Below are positions 53,547 to 62,022 of a DNA stretch of 64,000 bases, piece after piece. Origin of the DNA: Campylobacter jejuni (GTDB lineage: Bacteria > Campylobacterota > Campylobacteria > Campylobacterales > Campylobacteraceae); assembly GCF_001457695.1 (NCBI RefSeq), contig NZ_LN831025.1:1488001-1552000 (forward strand), written 5' to 3'. Position numbers and translations under genes: made by a program. Under the pieces are notes generated by a model. The model saw only the letters and a list, made by a program, of their open reading frames with translations. It had not been told where the DNA came from and did not search any database. Positions within the stretch are counted from its first letter, which is position 1. Every line of letters starts with the position of its first letter.

Positions 53547-54661
53547 ATCAAATTCATAAATTCTTTAAAAATATACTTACTTTCATGAGGACCTGAAGAA
53601 CTTTCTGGGTGATGTTGCACTGAAATAATAGGATAGTCTTTATATCTTACTCCTTCAACATTGTCGCCAAATAAATTTCTATGAGTGATATGAGCCACTT
53701 GAGCTAGTTCTTCTGGAACATTATAATTATGATTTTGTGCGGTAATTTCTACTGTTCTTGTATCAAGATTGATCACAGGATGATTTGCTCCATGTTGTCC
53801 AAATTTCATTTTATAAGTTTCATATCCAAAAGCATTACTTAAAAGCTGGTGACCTAAGCAAATTCCAAGCATGGGAATTTTAGCTTCTGCAAGTTTTTTA
53901 ATCTCTGCAATCTCTTGTTTTAAAATCCTTGGCTCACCTGGACCATTAGAAAGAAACACACCTTGAATTTCACCTTTTTTATACAGAGTAATCAATTCAT
54001 CCGCTTTAACATTATATGGATAAACTTCTACTTCAAAACCTACTTCTACAAGTTCATTTAGAATATTTGTTTTAACACCATAGTCTATAACAGCAACTTT
54101 TTTCTCACTTCTTTTAGCATCATTAAATTTTTGAAAACTAGCGTTCCAAACACCTTGTTTATGAGAATAATTTTTCTTAGTGCTAACTTCTTTTACAAAA
54201 TTTACTTCATCAATTTTTGCTGATTTTTCTAAGGCGATTTTTAAATCTTCTTTATTTGAAATTTCAGTTGAAATTACAGCTCTTAAATTGCCATTATTTC
54301 TTATCATTTTTACTAGATATCTCGTATCAAGTTCATAAATTCCTATTTTTCCATGTTTTTCAAGATAATCTTGCAGACTTTCTTTAGCGCGAAAATTTGA
54401 AAAACTAGAACTTAATTCACGCATTAAAACACCACTTGCAAAAATTTCCTTACTTTCATTATCATTTTCATTGGTTCCCACTATACCAATTTCTGGCATG
54501 GAAAATACGATAAATTGCCCCGCATAAGAAGGATCTGAAATAATTTCTTGATACCCTGTTAAAGAAGTGTTAAATACAAGCTCTCCAAAAAAAGTACCGC
54601 TCTTTCCAAAAGCCTTGGCACTTAAAAAAATATCATTTTCTAAATAAATATAAGCCTTCAT
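53543..54661 (-). CDS. carA: Carbamoyl-phosphate synthase small subunit
   Basis: A 372-residue glutaminase subunit. The N-terminal CPSase domain has FNTSLTGYQEIISDPSYAGQ, and the class I amidotransferase domain has the nucleophile in MLGICLGHQLLSNAFG and the His-Glu pair in VQHHPESSSGPHES. It hands ammonia to CarB for arginine and pyrimidine synthesis. It shares one base with the preceding DUF507 gene. Analogue of Cj1494c. Confidence 0.97.
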   Translation of the reverse strand: MKAYIYLENDIFLSAKAFGKSGTFFGELVFNTSLTGYQEIISDPSYAGQFIVFSMPEIGIVGTNENDNESKEIFASGVLMRELSSSFSNFRAKESLQDYLEKHGKIGIYELDTRYLVKMIRNNGNLRAVISTEISNKEDLKIALEKSAKIDEVNFVKEVSTKKNYSHKQGVWNASFQKFNDAKRSEKKVAVIDYGVKTNILNELVEVGFEVEVYPYNVKADELITLYKKGEIQGVFLSNGPGEPRILKQEIAEIKKLAEAKIPMLGICLGHQLLSNAFGYETYKMKFGQHGANHPVINLDTRTVEITAQNHNYNVPEELAQVAHITHRNLFGDNVEGVRYKDYPIISVQHHPESSSGPHESKYIFKEFMNLM

Positions 54662-55212
54662 TAAAACATACCTTTTTTTCTAAGCTCTTCTTGATAGAGT
54701 TTTTCAAAGATAAGATCGTATTCTTCGCTACCTGGAATAGGTTTTGTTTTATAATTGCTAATTTTCTCATAAACCTCATCTTCAAGTTTTTCATAAATTT
54801 TAAGATAAGACTCTATGCTTGAAAAGATTAAATTTTTAACTCTATTTTCACTCACTATAAAATTAATATAATCATTCTCTACAAGTTCTTCTAAAATTTG
54901 ATGCGCTAGATGATTATGTCTATCTTCAGAATCTAAAATCACATTAAATTCAGGAGCTAACTTTTTCTTCACAAGCCAAAACATATTTTTACGATCTACT
55001 TGCATAAGCTCCATTTCATCTTCTTGTTGCTCCAAAAGCTCTTTTACTCTTTCATCTAATTTTCTTTCATTTAGAATATCTTTCTCTAAAACTTCTATTA
55101 TACATACCTTAAGCTTTTCTAATTGATCTTTAATTTCTACAAAAGAAGAATTAGCTATATCTAACATCATTTTATTTGCGATATAAGGAATATGTGGTAA
55201 TTTTATACGCAT
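54661..55212 (-). CDS. DUF507 family protein
   Basis: A 183-residue helical protein of the DUF507 family (MRIKLPHIPYIANKMMLDIA, ERKLDERVKELLEQQEDEM, LAPEFNVILDSEDRHNHLAH). The family consists of helical proteins common in epsilonproteobacteria and Aquificae, without known function. Its one-base overlap with carA ties it to that transcription unit. Analogue of Cj1495c. Confidence 0.88.
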   Translation of the reverse strand: MRIKLPHIPYIANKMMLDIANSSFVEIKDQLEKLKVCIIEVLEKDILNERKLDERVKELLEQQEDEMELMQVDRKNMFWLVKKKLAPEFNVILDSEDRHNHLAHQILEELVENDYINFIVSENRVKNLIFSSIESYLKIYEKLEDEVYEKISNYKTKPIPGSEEYDLIFEKLYQEELRKKGMF

Positions 55213-55304
55213 CTTGAAAACCTTTTATTTAATAATGTTTGAAATAATAGCTTATTTTTGGTAAAAGAATGTTAAAAATGAAAAATTTTCATTCTTTTAA
55301 TCGC

Positions 55305-55823
55305 CTAATTACTAGCATTATTATCTAAATTTTTCAAAAGCAAAGTAAGCTCGCTAGCTTTTTTTGGATCCATTTTAGATAAAACACCTGAAATTTTACG
55401 CGATTCCAAAGAAAGCATTATTTTGCTTGCATCCTCTGCATCCATTTGACTTAAAACATCTGCAATGGCTGCATCTTTCATTTGGGAATAAATTTCTTTA
55501 ACCCTACCTTGAGTTTTATCATTGATTGAATTTAAAATCTTTTGTTGTTCTTCTACAAGCCTTGCGTTTTCAAGCTTTAATTCTTCAATTTTTGCCAAAG
55601 TTGCATTAACCTCAGCCTCTTTTTTTTCTAAATTTTCAAGCCTTTCTTTTTGCAAAGCTTCAAAAGAGGCTTTATAAGCTTCTAAAGATTGTCTTGCTTC
55701 ATCAAATTCTCTAGTTTGCAATTCAATTTGAGCTTTTCTAGCTTCAAAATACTGGTCACAATCTTGTTCAGCTCCAAAAATTACACTTGAAATAAAAACT
55801 AACAATATAAATTTTTTAATCAT
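55305..55823 (-). CDS. MotE-like periplasmic glycoprotein
   Basis: The frame extends to 55862, but the ATG at 55823 ([20 protein letters not shown]) has the ribosome site AAAGGGGAAAAAG and gives 172 residues. A signal peptide is followed by a coiled coil (about 30-110) and the MotE-like C-terminal part (KDAAIADVLSQMDAEDASKI, VLSKMDPKKASELTLLL). Two bacterial N-glycosylation sequons are present exactly at N73 (EVNAT) and N169 (DNNAS), as reported for Cj1496c, which affects invasion and chick colonisation. The MotE fold suggests a role with the flagellar motor. Confidence 0.9.
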   Translation of the reverse strand: MIKKFILLVFISSVIFGAEQDCDQYFEARKAQIELQTREFDEARQSLEAYKASFEALQKERLENLEKKEAEVNATLAKIEELKLENARLVEEQQKILNSINDKTQGRVKEIYSQMKDAAIADVLSQMDAEDASKIMLSLESRKISGVLSKMDPKKASELTLLLKNLDNNASN

Positions 55824-56244
55824 CTTTTTCCCCTTTGAAAAAACGACTGATTGCAATTTCATCTAAAAATTTTTCTTCAGCCTTCGCAAGTTCTTTTTGT
55901 TTTTGTTTAATTTCTTCAGTTTCCAAAGCCTTCATTTTTTCATAATCTAAATGCGCTTTTTGATATAAAAACTGATAATGATTCATTTCTTTTTTAGAAA
56001 GTTCTACTTTCTCCTTAGCTCTTGCCAAAGCCTCGCGTCCTACTTGTGCCATACTTAAATTTGATCTTAACTCTGCTATAGATCCTGATTTTGGCAATAC
56101 GCCTAAACTTTCACACTCTTGGCGTGAAAGTTCATAAGCTTTTTCATGTTCAAGCTGTCTTTGTTTGGCTTGATTAAGATTTGATTCTGCTTTATCAAGT
56201 TGTTGTTTTCTTACTTTTACAACAGAATTATATTTACTTTTCAT
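55816..56244 (-). CDS. FliJ-like flagellar export protein
   Basis: A 142-residue coiled-coil protein ([60 protein letters not shown]) with the two-helix length and charge pattern of FliJ, which regulates the flagellar export ATPase. FliJ sequences diverge strongly, so the call rests on layout and its MotE-like neighbour, with which it overlaps by 8 nt. Analogue of Cj1497c. Confidence 0.75.
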
Positions 56245-57491
56245 AAGATGATAGTATCATCTCTTTCAGGGCTAGTGGAAATATACTTTACTTTAACCCC
56301 TGCAAGCTCTTCAAGTCTTGCTATATATTTTTTAGCATTTTCTGGCAATAAATCATAATCTTTTATACCAAAAACTTTATCCCAACCATCCATTTCTTCA
56401 TAAATAGGTTGAACATTTTCTAAATCACTTGGTATATAGTCGATTTCCATGCCCTTATATTCATAAGCACGACAAATTTTTATCTTTTCAAAACCATCTA
56501 AAACATCAAGCTTCATCAAAGATAAAGCATCAAGACCATTAAGCCTTGCTGTATATCTTACAGCAACCGCATCAAACCATCCACAGCGTCTTTTACGTCC
56601 CGTGCTTACGCCAATCTCTTTTCCAATTTGTGCAATTTTTTCTCCATCTTCACCCTTATCCTCAGTAGGAAAAGCTCCATTTCCCACACGCGTTGCATAA
56701 GCTTTTACAATACCTATAATATTTCCCGCTTCTTTAGGATTTAACCCAAGTCCTGTTAAAGCGCCTGCTGAAATAGTACTTGAACTTGTAACATAAGGAT
56801 AAGTTCCATGATCAATATCAAGCATAGAACCCTGAGCTCCTTCTAAAAGTACTCTTTTATCTTCATCTAAAGCCTTCCAAAGCATTCTTGTAGTATCTGT
56901 AATATAAGGAGTTAAAATTTCATTAAAGCGTTTTAAATCAGCAAGCAATTCTTCAGCACTTGGAATTTCAATTTCAAGCATTTCAAAAAAAGTTTTATTA
57001 GCTTCAAAATCTTTTATCAAAGCCTCACAAAGTCTTTGTGGTTCTAAAAGCTCACCAACTCTATGTCCTGTACGATTAATCTTATCTGCATAAGAAGGTC
57101 CTATACCCTTACCTGTTGTTCCTATGGCATTTTTGCCTTTGAGTTTTTCTTTTGCAATGTCTATTAAAGAATGATGTTTTAAATTTAAATGAGCTCTATC
57201 ACTGATATATAATCTACCTTTTAAATTTTCAAATTGAGCCATTTCAGCGATCAATACTTCAGGAGAAACCACAACTCCATTTCCGATAATATTAATACAT
57301 CTTGGATGCAAAACTCCACTTGGCATAAGATGAAGCGCATATCTTACACCATTTACCCAAATCGTATGTCCTGCATTGTGTCCACCTGCACTTCTGCAAA
57401 CAAAATCATAATTTTCACATAATTTATCAACCACCTTACCTTTTCCTTCATCGCCCCATTGAATGCCGACAATAATATCTGCTTTGCTCAT
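56241..57491 (-). CDS. purA: Adenylosuccinate synthetase
   Basis: A 416-residue enzyme with the N-terminal GTP loop [17 protein letters not shown] (catalytic Asp), [14 protein letters not shown] (catalytic His), [36 protein letters not shown] and [14 protein letters not shown]. It makes adenylosuccinate from IMP and aspartate. It overlaps the FliJ-like gene by 4 nt. Analogue of Cj1498c. Confidence 0.97.
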
Positions 57492-57518
57492 AAAAATTTC
57501 CTTGATTTTACTTAATAT

Positions 57519-57616
57519 TGGCGAGAAGATGAGAGAATCGAACTCCCCAAAGAATAGTCAACTATCCTTTCATCTGATTTGAAGTCAGTGGCGATCACCA
57601 GATACGCTAATCTTCC
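57519..57616 (-). tRNA. selC: tRNA-Sec (anticodon UCA)
   Basis: The minus strand from 57616 reads GGAAGATTAGCGTATCTGG and ends TCATCTTCTCGCCA at 57519, about 98 nt, much longer than a normal tRNA because of the long variable arm. The anticodon arm CTGA-CTTCAAA-TCAG carries TCA, which decodes UGA as selenocysteine. The T-arm contains GTTCGATTC. The acceptor stem pairs GGAAGAT with ATCTTCT. It lies 28 nt upstream of purA's start on the same strand and is followed on the other strand by fdhTU. The exact 3' end is set by the encoded CCA. Confidence 0.93.
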
Positions 57617-57697
57617 AAAGTGATAATTATAGCGATTTTTAATGAAAAACAAAATAAATTTATCAATATTCTTTTTGACTTCATATTAAATTTAAGC

Positions 57698-57703
57698 TAT
57701 AAT
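57698..57703 (+). promoter_or_regulatory. Candidate -10 box of fdhTU
   Basis: TATAAT at 57698-57703 (AAGCTATAATCTC) lies 53 nt before the fdhT start in the gap between the tRNA-Sec gene and fdhT. Confidence 0.6.
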
Positions 57704-57755
57704 CTCACTCTTTTTTAGCATCAAGTTTTGATGATTACATTTTTAGGATCTTTCT

Positions 57756-58964
57756 TTGAATTTTTTTAAACAAAAATATTTAATCAATTTTTGGGACAAT
57801 TCCCGTTCTATGATTGCACTTGGAATTTTAAGCGCAGTGTATTTTGGGATTTTTGGTGGCGTTTGGGCTGTTACTGGAGAAATGACGCGTTGGGGCGGTG
57901 AATTTTTAGAACTTTTAGGTATGAATTTAGATGGATATTCTTATTACCAAAAGCAAAATTTAAATGGAACCCCTTTAACAAGAACTGATGGTATTATGCT
58001 CATAGGTATGTTTATAGGTTGTTTAGTAGCCGCACTTTTAGCTAACAAAGTCAAATTTCGTCTACCTGCTAGCAATATAAGAATTTTTCAAGCAATAGTA
58101 GGTGGAATTCTTTCAGGATATGGAGCAAGACTTGCATTTGGATGCAATTTAGCTAATTTTTTTACAGGTTTACCTTATTTTTCTTTACACACTTGGCTTT
58201 TTACTGTTTTTATGGTTTTAGGAATTTATCTAGGAGTAAAAATTTGCAACACTTCCTTTTTTAAACCTAAAGCTAAATTAGAACGGGTAAATAAAGAAAA
58301 CTTGCCGCTAAACAAGCAAAGTTTGCGTACAAAACTATATTTTAACTTAGGCATATTGCTTTTCATGGCCTTTTTAGTTTGGGTGTTTTATCTTGTTTTT
58401 ACAAATGGCAATATCAGCACACAAAACAAACAAAGTCTTCTAGCTTTAGCACTGATTTTTGGTTTTGTTTTTGGCTTTATTATTTCTAGAGGACAAATTT
58501 GTTTTACTTCTTGCTTTAGAGATTTATTTTTATTTGGTAGAGATAATGCTATAAAAGGCGCATTAATTGGCATGATTATCGCTTCTTTAATCGCTTTTGC
58601 TTTTATCTTGCAAGGTCATACTAGCAAACTCATAGAACTTTCTCCTGCTGTAGCTGTGGGAGCATTTTTGTTTGGTTTTGGCATAGTTTTTGCCGGAGGT
58701 TGTGAGTGTGGTTGGGCTTATCGTGCCTTTGAAGGGCAAAGTCATTTTATGATAGTAGGAATTGCAAATATAATAGGAACTATGATTTTAGCCTTAAGTT
58801 ATGACTTTTTACCAAAGGCTCTTAAAGAAGGTGTAAAAATCAATCTTTTAACTGAATTTGGAAATTTAAATGGATTTTTTATCAACCTTATTTTATTCAT
58901 CTTAATGTTTGCTTTTGTGGTATTTTATAAAAAACACTTCTTTAAAAATCAACTTAAAGGATAA
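57756..58964 (+). CDS. fdhT: YeeE/YedE-type membrane protein FdhT
   Basis: A 402-residue membrane protein with about ten helices and two YeeE/YedE repeats, marked by GARLAFGCNLANFFTGLPYF and AGGCECGWAYRAFEGQSHFM, each with a conserved cysteine. Starts at a TTG (57756) with AGGATC as ribosome site. The analogue Cj1500 (fdhT) was shown with fdhU to control selenium-dependent formate dehydrogenase biogenesis, probably by importing or handling selenium or sulfur. Position next to the tRNA-Sec gene supports this. Confidence 0.9.
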   Translation: MNFFKQKYLINFWDNSRSMIALGILSAVYFGIFGGVWAVTGEMTRWGGEFLELLGMNLDGYSYYQKQNLNGTPLTRTDGIMLIGMFIGCLVAALLANKVKFRLPASNIRIFQAIVGGILSGYGARLAFGCNLANFFTGLPYFSLHTWLFTVFMVLGIYLGVKICNTSFFKPKAKLERVNKENLPLNKQSLRTKLYFNLGILLFMAFLVWVFYLVFTNGNISTQNKQSLLALALIFGFVFGFIISRGQICFTSCFRDLFLFGRDNAIKGALIGMIIASLIAFAFILQGHTSKLIELSPAVAVGAFLFGFGIVFAGGCECGWAYRAFEGQSHFMIVGIANIIGTMILALSYDFLPKALKEGVKINLLTEFGNLNGFFINLILFILMFAFVVFYKKHFFKNQLKG

Positions 58965-58967
58965 ACA

Positions 58968-59195
58968 ATGAAAATTACTTATAGTTTAAATTTGCAAGGT
59001 GAAGCTTGCCCTTATCCTGCTATAGCAACACTTGATGTCTTACCTAAGCTTCAAAGTGGAGAAATTTTAGAAGTACTTTGTGATTGTCCACAAAGTATCA
59101 ATTCCATACCTCAAGATGCAAAAAACCGTGGTTTTAAAGTACTTGAAATCGACCAAAGTGGACCCACACTAAGATTTTTAATCCAAAAGCCTTGA
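58968..59195 (+). CDS. fdhU: TusA-like protein FdhU
   Basis: A 75-residue TusA/SirA-like protein with the family motif LNLQGEACPYPAIATLDVLP, whose cysteine (residue about 14) carries the sulfur or selenium, and a C-terminal KNRGFKVLEIDQSGPTLRFL. It lies 3 nt after fdhT with ribosome site AAAGGA. FdhU works with FdhT in selenium-dependent formate dehydrogenase activity. Analogue of Cj1501. Confidence 0.92.
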   Translation: MKITYSLNLQGEACPYPAIATLDVLPKLQSGEILEVLCDCPQSINSIPQDAKNRGFKVLEIDQSGPTLRFLIQKP

Positions 59196-59223
59196 AAATA
59201 TTAATTTTTAAGCTTTAAAAAAT

Positions 59224-59255
59224 AGTGAGAATATTCATCTAAAATTATTCTCACT
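59224..59255 (-). terminator. Rho-independent terminator of the hsd operon
   Basis: AGTGAGAATA (59224-59233) pairs with TATTCTCACT (59246-59255), a 10-bp stem. On the minus strand it is followed by ATTTTTTAAAG, so it ends hsdR-S-M transcription just after the hsdM stop; it could also stop fdhTU read-through. Confidence 0.8.
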
Positions 59256-59266
59256 CTAAACCTTAA

Positions 59267-60796
59267 TCATTCAAGCTCACGCACCAAGCTATCAATTCTA
59301 TTTCTTAAAACACTTTGGCGTTTTACAATCTCTTCTATTTCTTTATTTAGTGCTTTTATGTCGATTATCTCTCTTGTATCTTTTGCTTCTACATAGCTTG
59401 ATACGCTTAAGTTATAATCATTTTTTGCGATCTCTTCAATGCTTACAAGCTTAGTTAAATGTGGCACTTCTTTTCTATCTTTATAAAGTTTTAAGATATT
59501 TTCTAAGTTTTCCTTGCTTAGCATATTTTTATTAGTTACTTTGATAAATTCTTCATTTGCATTGATAAATAGTGTATTTTTATCAGTTTTATTCTTTCTA
59601 AGCACCAAAATACACACCGCAATGCTTGTGCCAAAAAAGAGATTTGGTGCTAGAGAGATCACACAATCTACAAAGTTTTCTTCTATCATATATTTTCTTA
59701 TATCTCTCTCTGCTCCACCTCTATACATTACCCCAGGAAAGCAGACAATCGCTGCACTTCCTTTCTCGCTAAGCCAAGAGAGTGAGTGCATCACAAAAGC
59801 CAAGTCAGCTTTTGAAGTGGGTGCTAAAACCCCTGCTTTGTTAAATCTCTCATCATTGATTAAAAGTGCATTGTCTTTGCCCTCCCATTTGGTACTATAA
59901 GGCGGATTGCTAACAATTGCGTCAAAAGGCTCTAGCTCTTTATGATTTTCACTAGGATTTATCAAAGTATCGCCGTGTGCGATATCAAAGCGTGTGTAAT
60001 TTACATCATGTAAGAACATATTCATTCTAGCAAGGTTGTAGGTAGTGATATTGATCTCTTGCCCAAAATAGCCCTTTTTAGGATCGCTTTTTAGTGATTT
60101 TTTGTATTGCAAAAGTAGCGATCCACTCCCACAAGCAGGATCGTAGACTTTATTTGGCTTAGCATTATTATACAAAGTAATTTCTACCAAAAGTTTGCTT
60201 ACTTCTTGTGGAGTGAAAAACTCTCCCCCGCTTTTACCCGCATTACTTGCATACATTGTCATTAAAAACTCATAAGCATCACCAAAAGCATCGATCTCAT
60301 TTTCATTATAGTGCAAATCAAGCTCACTTATTGTTTCCATAATCTTTAAAATCTTTTTATTACGCTCTTTATTATCCGCTCCAAGTTTATTAGAATACAA
60401 ATCTAAATCATCAAAAAGCCCCTTAAAGCTCTTTTCACTCTCACTTCCATTAGCACTAGATTCTATCTCTTTAAAAACTACACTTAGTTTTTCATTTAAA
60501 TTTTCTAATTTTGCATTTTTAAATATATTTGAAAAAAGATGGCTTGGCTTTATAAAAAATCCTTTAGCATTAATGATTGTATCTCTACCATTTTCTGCCA
60601 TCTCATCGCTTAAATTTTCATAATCTTGCTCAAAAGATTTTAAAACATAATTTTTTAGATTCTCGCAGATAAAATAATAAAATAAAAATCCCAAAACATA
60701 ACTTTTAAAATCCCAACCATCGACACTTCCACGCAAATCATTTGCTATCTTCCAAATGGTTTTGTGTAATTCTTCTCTCTCTACAACGCTTTTCAT
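59267..60796 (-). CDS. hsdM: Type I restriction-modification DNA methyltransferase HsdM
   Basis: A 509-residue N6-adenine methyltransferase. The N-terminal domain ([35 protein letters not shown]) is that of type IC HsdM (EcoR124 type). Motif I is [13 protein letters not shown] (about 218-230) and motif IV is SNPPYSTKW (about 296-304). With HsdS it methylates the recognition site. The start overlaps the hsdS stop by 4 nt. Last gene of the operon. Intact. Confidence 0.96.
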   Translation of the reverse strand: MKSVVEREELHKTIWKIANDLRGSVDGWDFKSYVLGFLFYYFICENLKNYVLKSFEQDYENLSDEMAENGRDTIINAKGFFIKPSHLFSNIFKNAKLENLNEKLSVVFKEIESSANGSESEKSFKGLFDDLDLYSNKLGADNKERNKKILKIMETISELDLHYNENEIDAFGDAYEFLMTMYASNAGKSGGEFFTPQEVSKLLVEITLYNNAKPNKVYDPACGSGSLLLQYKKSLKSDPKKGYFGQEINITTYNLARMNMFLHDVNYTRFDIAHGDTLINPSENHKELEPFDAIVSNPPYSTKWEGKDNALLINDERFNKAGVLAPTSKADLAFVMHSLSWLSEKGSAAIVCFPGVMYRGGAERDIRKYMIEENFVDCVISLAPNLFFGTSIAVCILVLRKNKTDKNTLFINANEEFIKVTNKNMLSKENLENILKLYKDRKEVPHLTKLVSIEEIAKNDYNLSVSSYVEAKDTREIIDIKALNKEIEEIVKRQSVLRNRIDSLVRELE

Positions 60797-62022
60797 ATGG
60801 CTTCCTTAAAAGTTAATAATTGATTTCTATAATATTCATATTGCTTTTTTCTTGCTTCTATCTCTGCGGGGATTCCACTTTGTAAATCCGTGGTAAGTGC
60901 GTGGAATTGATCTAAAATATTTACAATTTTTTCTTGTGTTGCAAGGGGTGGGATTGGGATTTGAAATCTATCTGTATCAGCTACTGCTAATTGTGGGATT
61001 TTAACCGCATTAGCTCTTGCTATTTTTTGAAAATATTCAACTTTGTTTTTAAGGTAGTAAAAAATAAATTTTAAATTTATATCTTTTGTATCTGGATTTA
61101 AAGAGTAAGACCACAATTCATTTTTATGTGTAAAAGGTTTTGCATAATATTCAAAATCCACATAACCGCGAGATTTTACAATTATGCTAGTTTTTTTAAG
61201 AATATTTTGCTCTTGCAATAATTCCATCTTGGTATCAATAAAAGTTTTACCACCTGCAAAGATTCTAATATCGCCATTTTGGATTGCGATTTTTTCCATT
61301 TCTCCCGCAGTGATATTGATACCTTTTTGTCTTTCACATATTTCACCTAGCATTTTTAGCTCATACCCCCCCCCATTAGTTTTTAGATACTCAAAAGATA
61401 AAAGCTTGTTGCGATAATACTCATATTGACGGCGGCGCGCTTCTAGCTCTGCTTCTAGCTCTGCTTCTAGCTCTGTAAAAGTATCTAGAATCTTAACTAT
61501 CTCTTCTTGAATTTCAAGCGGCGGAATTGGGATTTGGAGATTTTTCCACTTGGGTTGAGTTAAACCAAATCTAGTAATTCCTTGTGCATTTTTTAAAATT
61601 TGTTTTCGCAGATTCTCAGAATCAAAACAATATCTCAAAAAATAAGGATTAATTTGTCTATTGAAAATCCTAAAACGCATAATATGATAACTATAACAAA
61701 CATTAGGCATATCTTCAATTGCAACAGAAGCAAAACCAATTTCATTAATATTCTCAGACGATGGAGTAATAAATAAATCATTTTTTAAAATATTACATTT
61801 TTGTATTTCAGCTTCTGAGGCAGTTACTTTCATTGAAGGAATATTTTTATTAATATAGTGATTATTCATCACATCTAAAAAATTTAAAAGAAAAACTTCT
61901 TTTTGGTTTTCTCTTATTTTTTTATCAACTCCTGTATTTGATAACTCCCCAATTTCCCATAAATTCTTAAACTCCACGCCATTAGGACAAAGCTCGTTTA
62001 ATAATTTTTCTATTTTATTCAT
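60793..62022 (-). CDS. hsdS: Type I specificity subunit HsdS with inter-domain poly-G tract
   Basis: A 409-residue specificity subunit. TRD1 is about residues 15-170, ending [17 protein letters not shown], then a helical spacer with three ELEA units (184-195) and [18 protein letters not shown]2 is about 221-365, ending [19 protein letters not shown] and [19 protein letters not shown]. The two matched halves are normal for HsdS. A G9 tract encodes Gly217-219 exactly between spacer 1 and TRD2. G8 gives a stop after GGGMS, G10 after GGGV. So the gene is on as written, but one-base slips leave a half-subunit. It overlaps hsdM by 4 nt and hsdR by 8 nt. Confidence 0.95.
   Translation of the reverse strand: MNKIEKLLNELCPNGVEFKNLWEIGELSNTGVDKKIRENQKEVFLLNFLDVMNNHYINKNIPSMKVTASEAEIQKCNILKNDLFITPSSENINEIGFASVAIEDMPNVCYSYHIMRFRIFNRQINPYFLRYCFDSENLRKQILKNAQGITRFGLTQPKWKNLQIPIPPLEIQEEIVKILDTFTELEAELEAELEARRRQYEYYRNKLLSFEYLKTNGGGYELKMLGEICERQKGINITAGEMEKIAIQNGDIRIFAGGKTFIDTKMELLQEQNILKKTSIIVKSRGYVDFEYYAKPFTHKNELWSYSLNPDTKDINLKFIFYYLKNKVEYFQKIARANAVKIPQLAVADTDRFQIPIPPLATQEKIVNILDQFHALTTDLQSGIPAEIEARKKQYEYYRNQLLTFKEAI
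61366..61374 (-). repeat. Poly-G tract (G9, C9 on plus) inside hsdS
   Basis: Nine C on the plus strand encode the three glycines of [11 protein letters not shown], right at the junction of the central spacer and TRD2. The length and place make it a phase-variation site. Confidence 0.92.
61439..61474 (-). repeat. 12-bp tandem repeat in the HsdS spacer, three units
   Basis: The plus-strand unit gcttctagctct occurs three times exactly (61439-61450, 61451-61462, 61463-61474). It encodes ELEA three times in the helix joining the two target recognition domains. The matching spacer near the C-terminus of the protein lacks the repeat. Confidence 0.93.

Noticed and set aside
57519-57616. tRNA-Ser reading of the 98-nt tRNA
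   Set aside because: The anticodon loop CTTCAAA centres on TCA, not a serine anticodon matched to UGA-free decoding (serine UCN codons need NGA), and position next to fdhTU fits selenocysteine.
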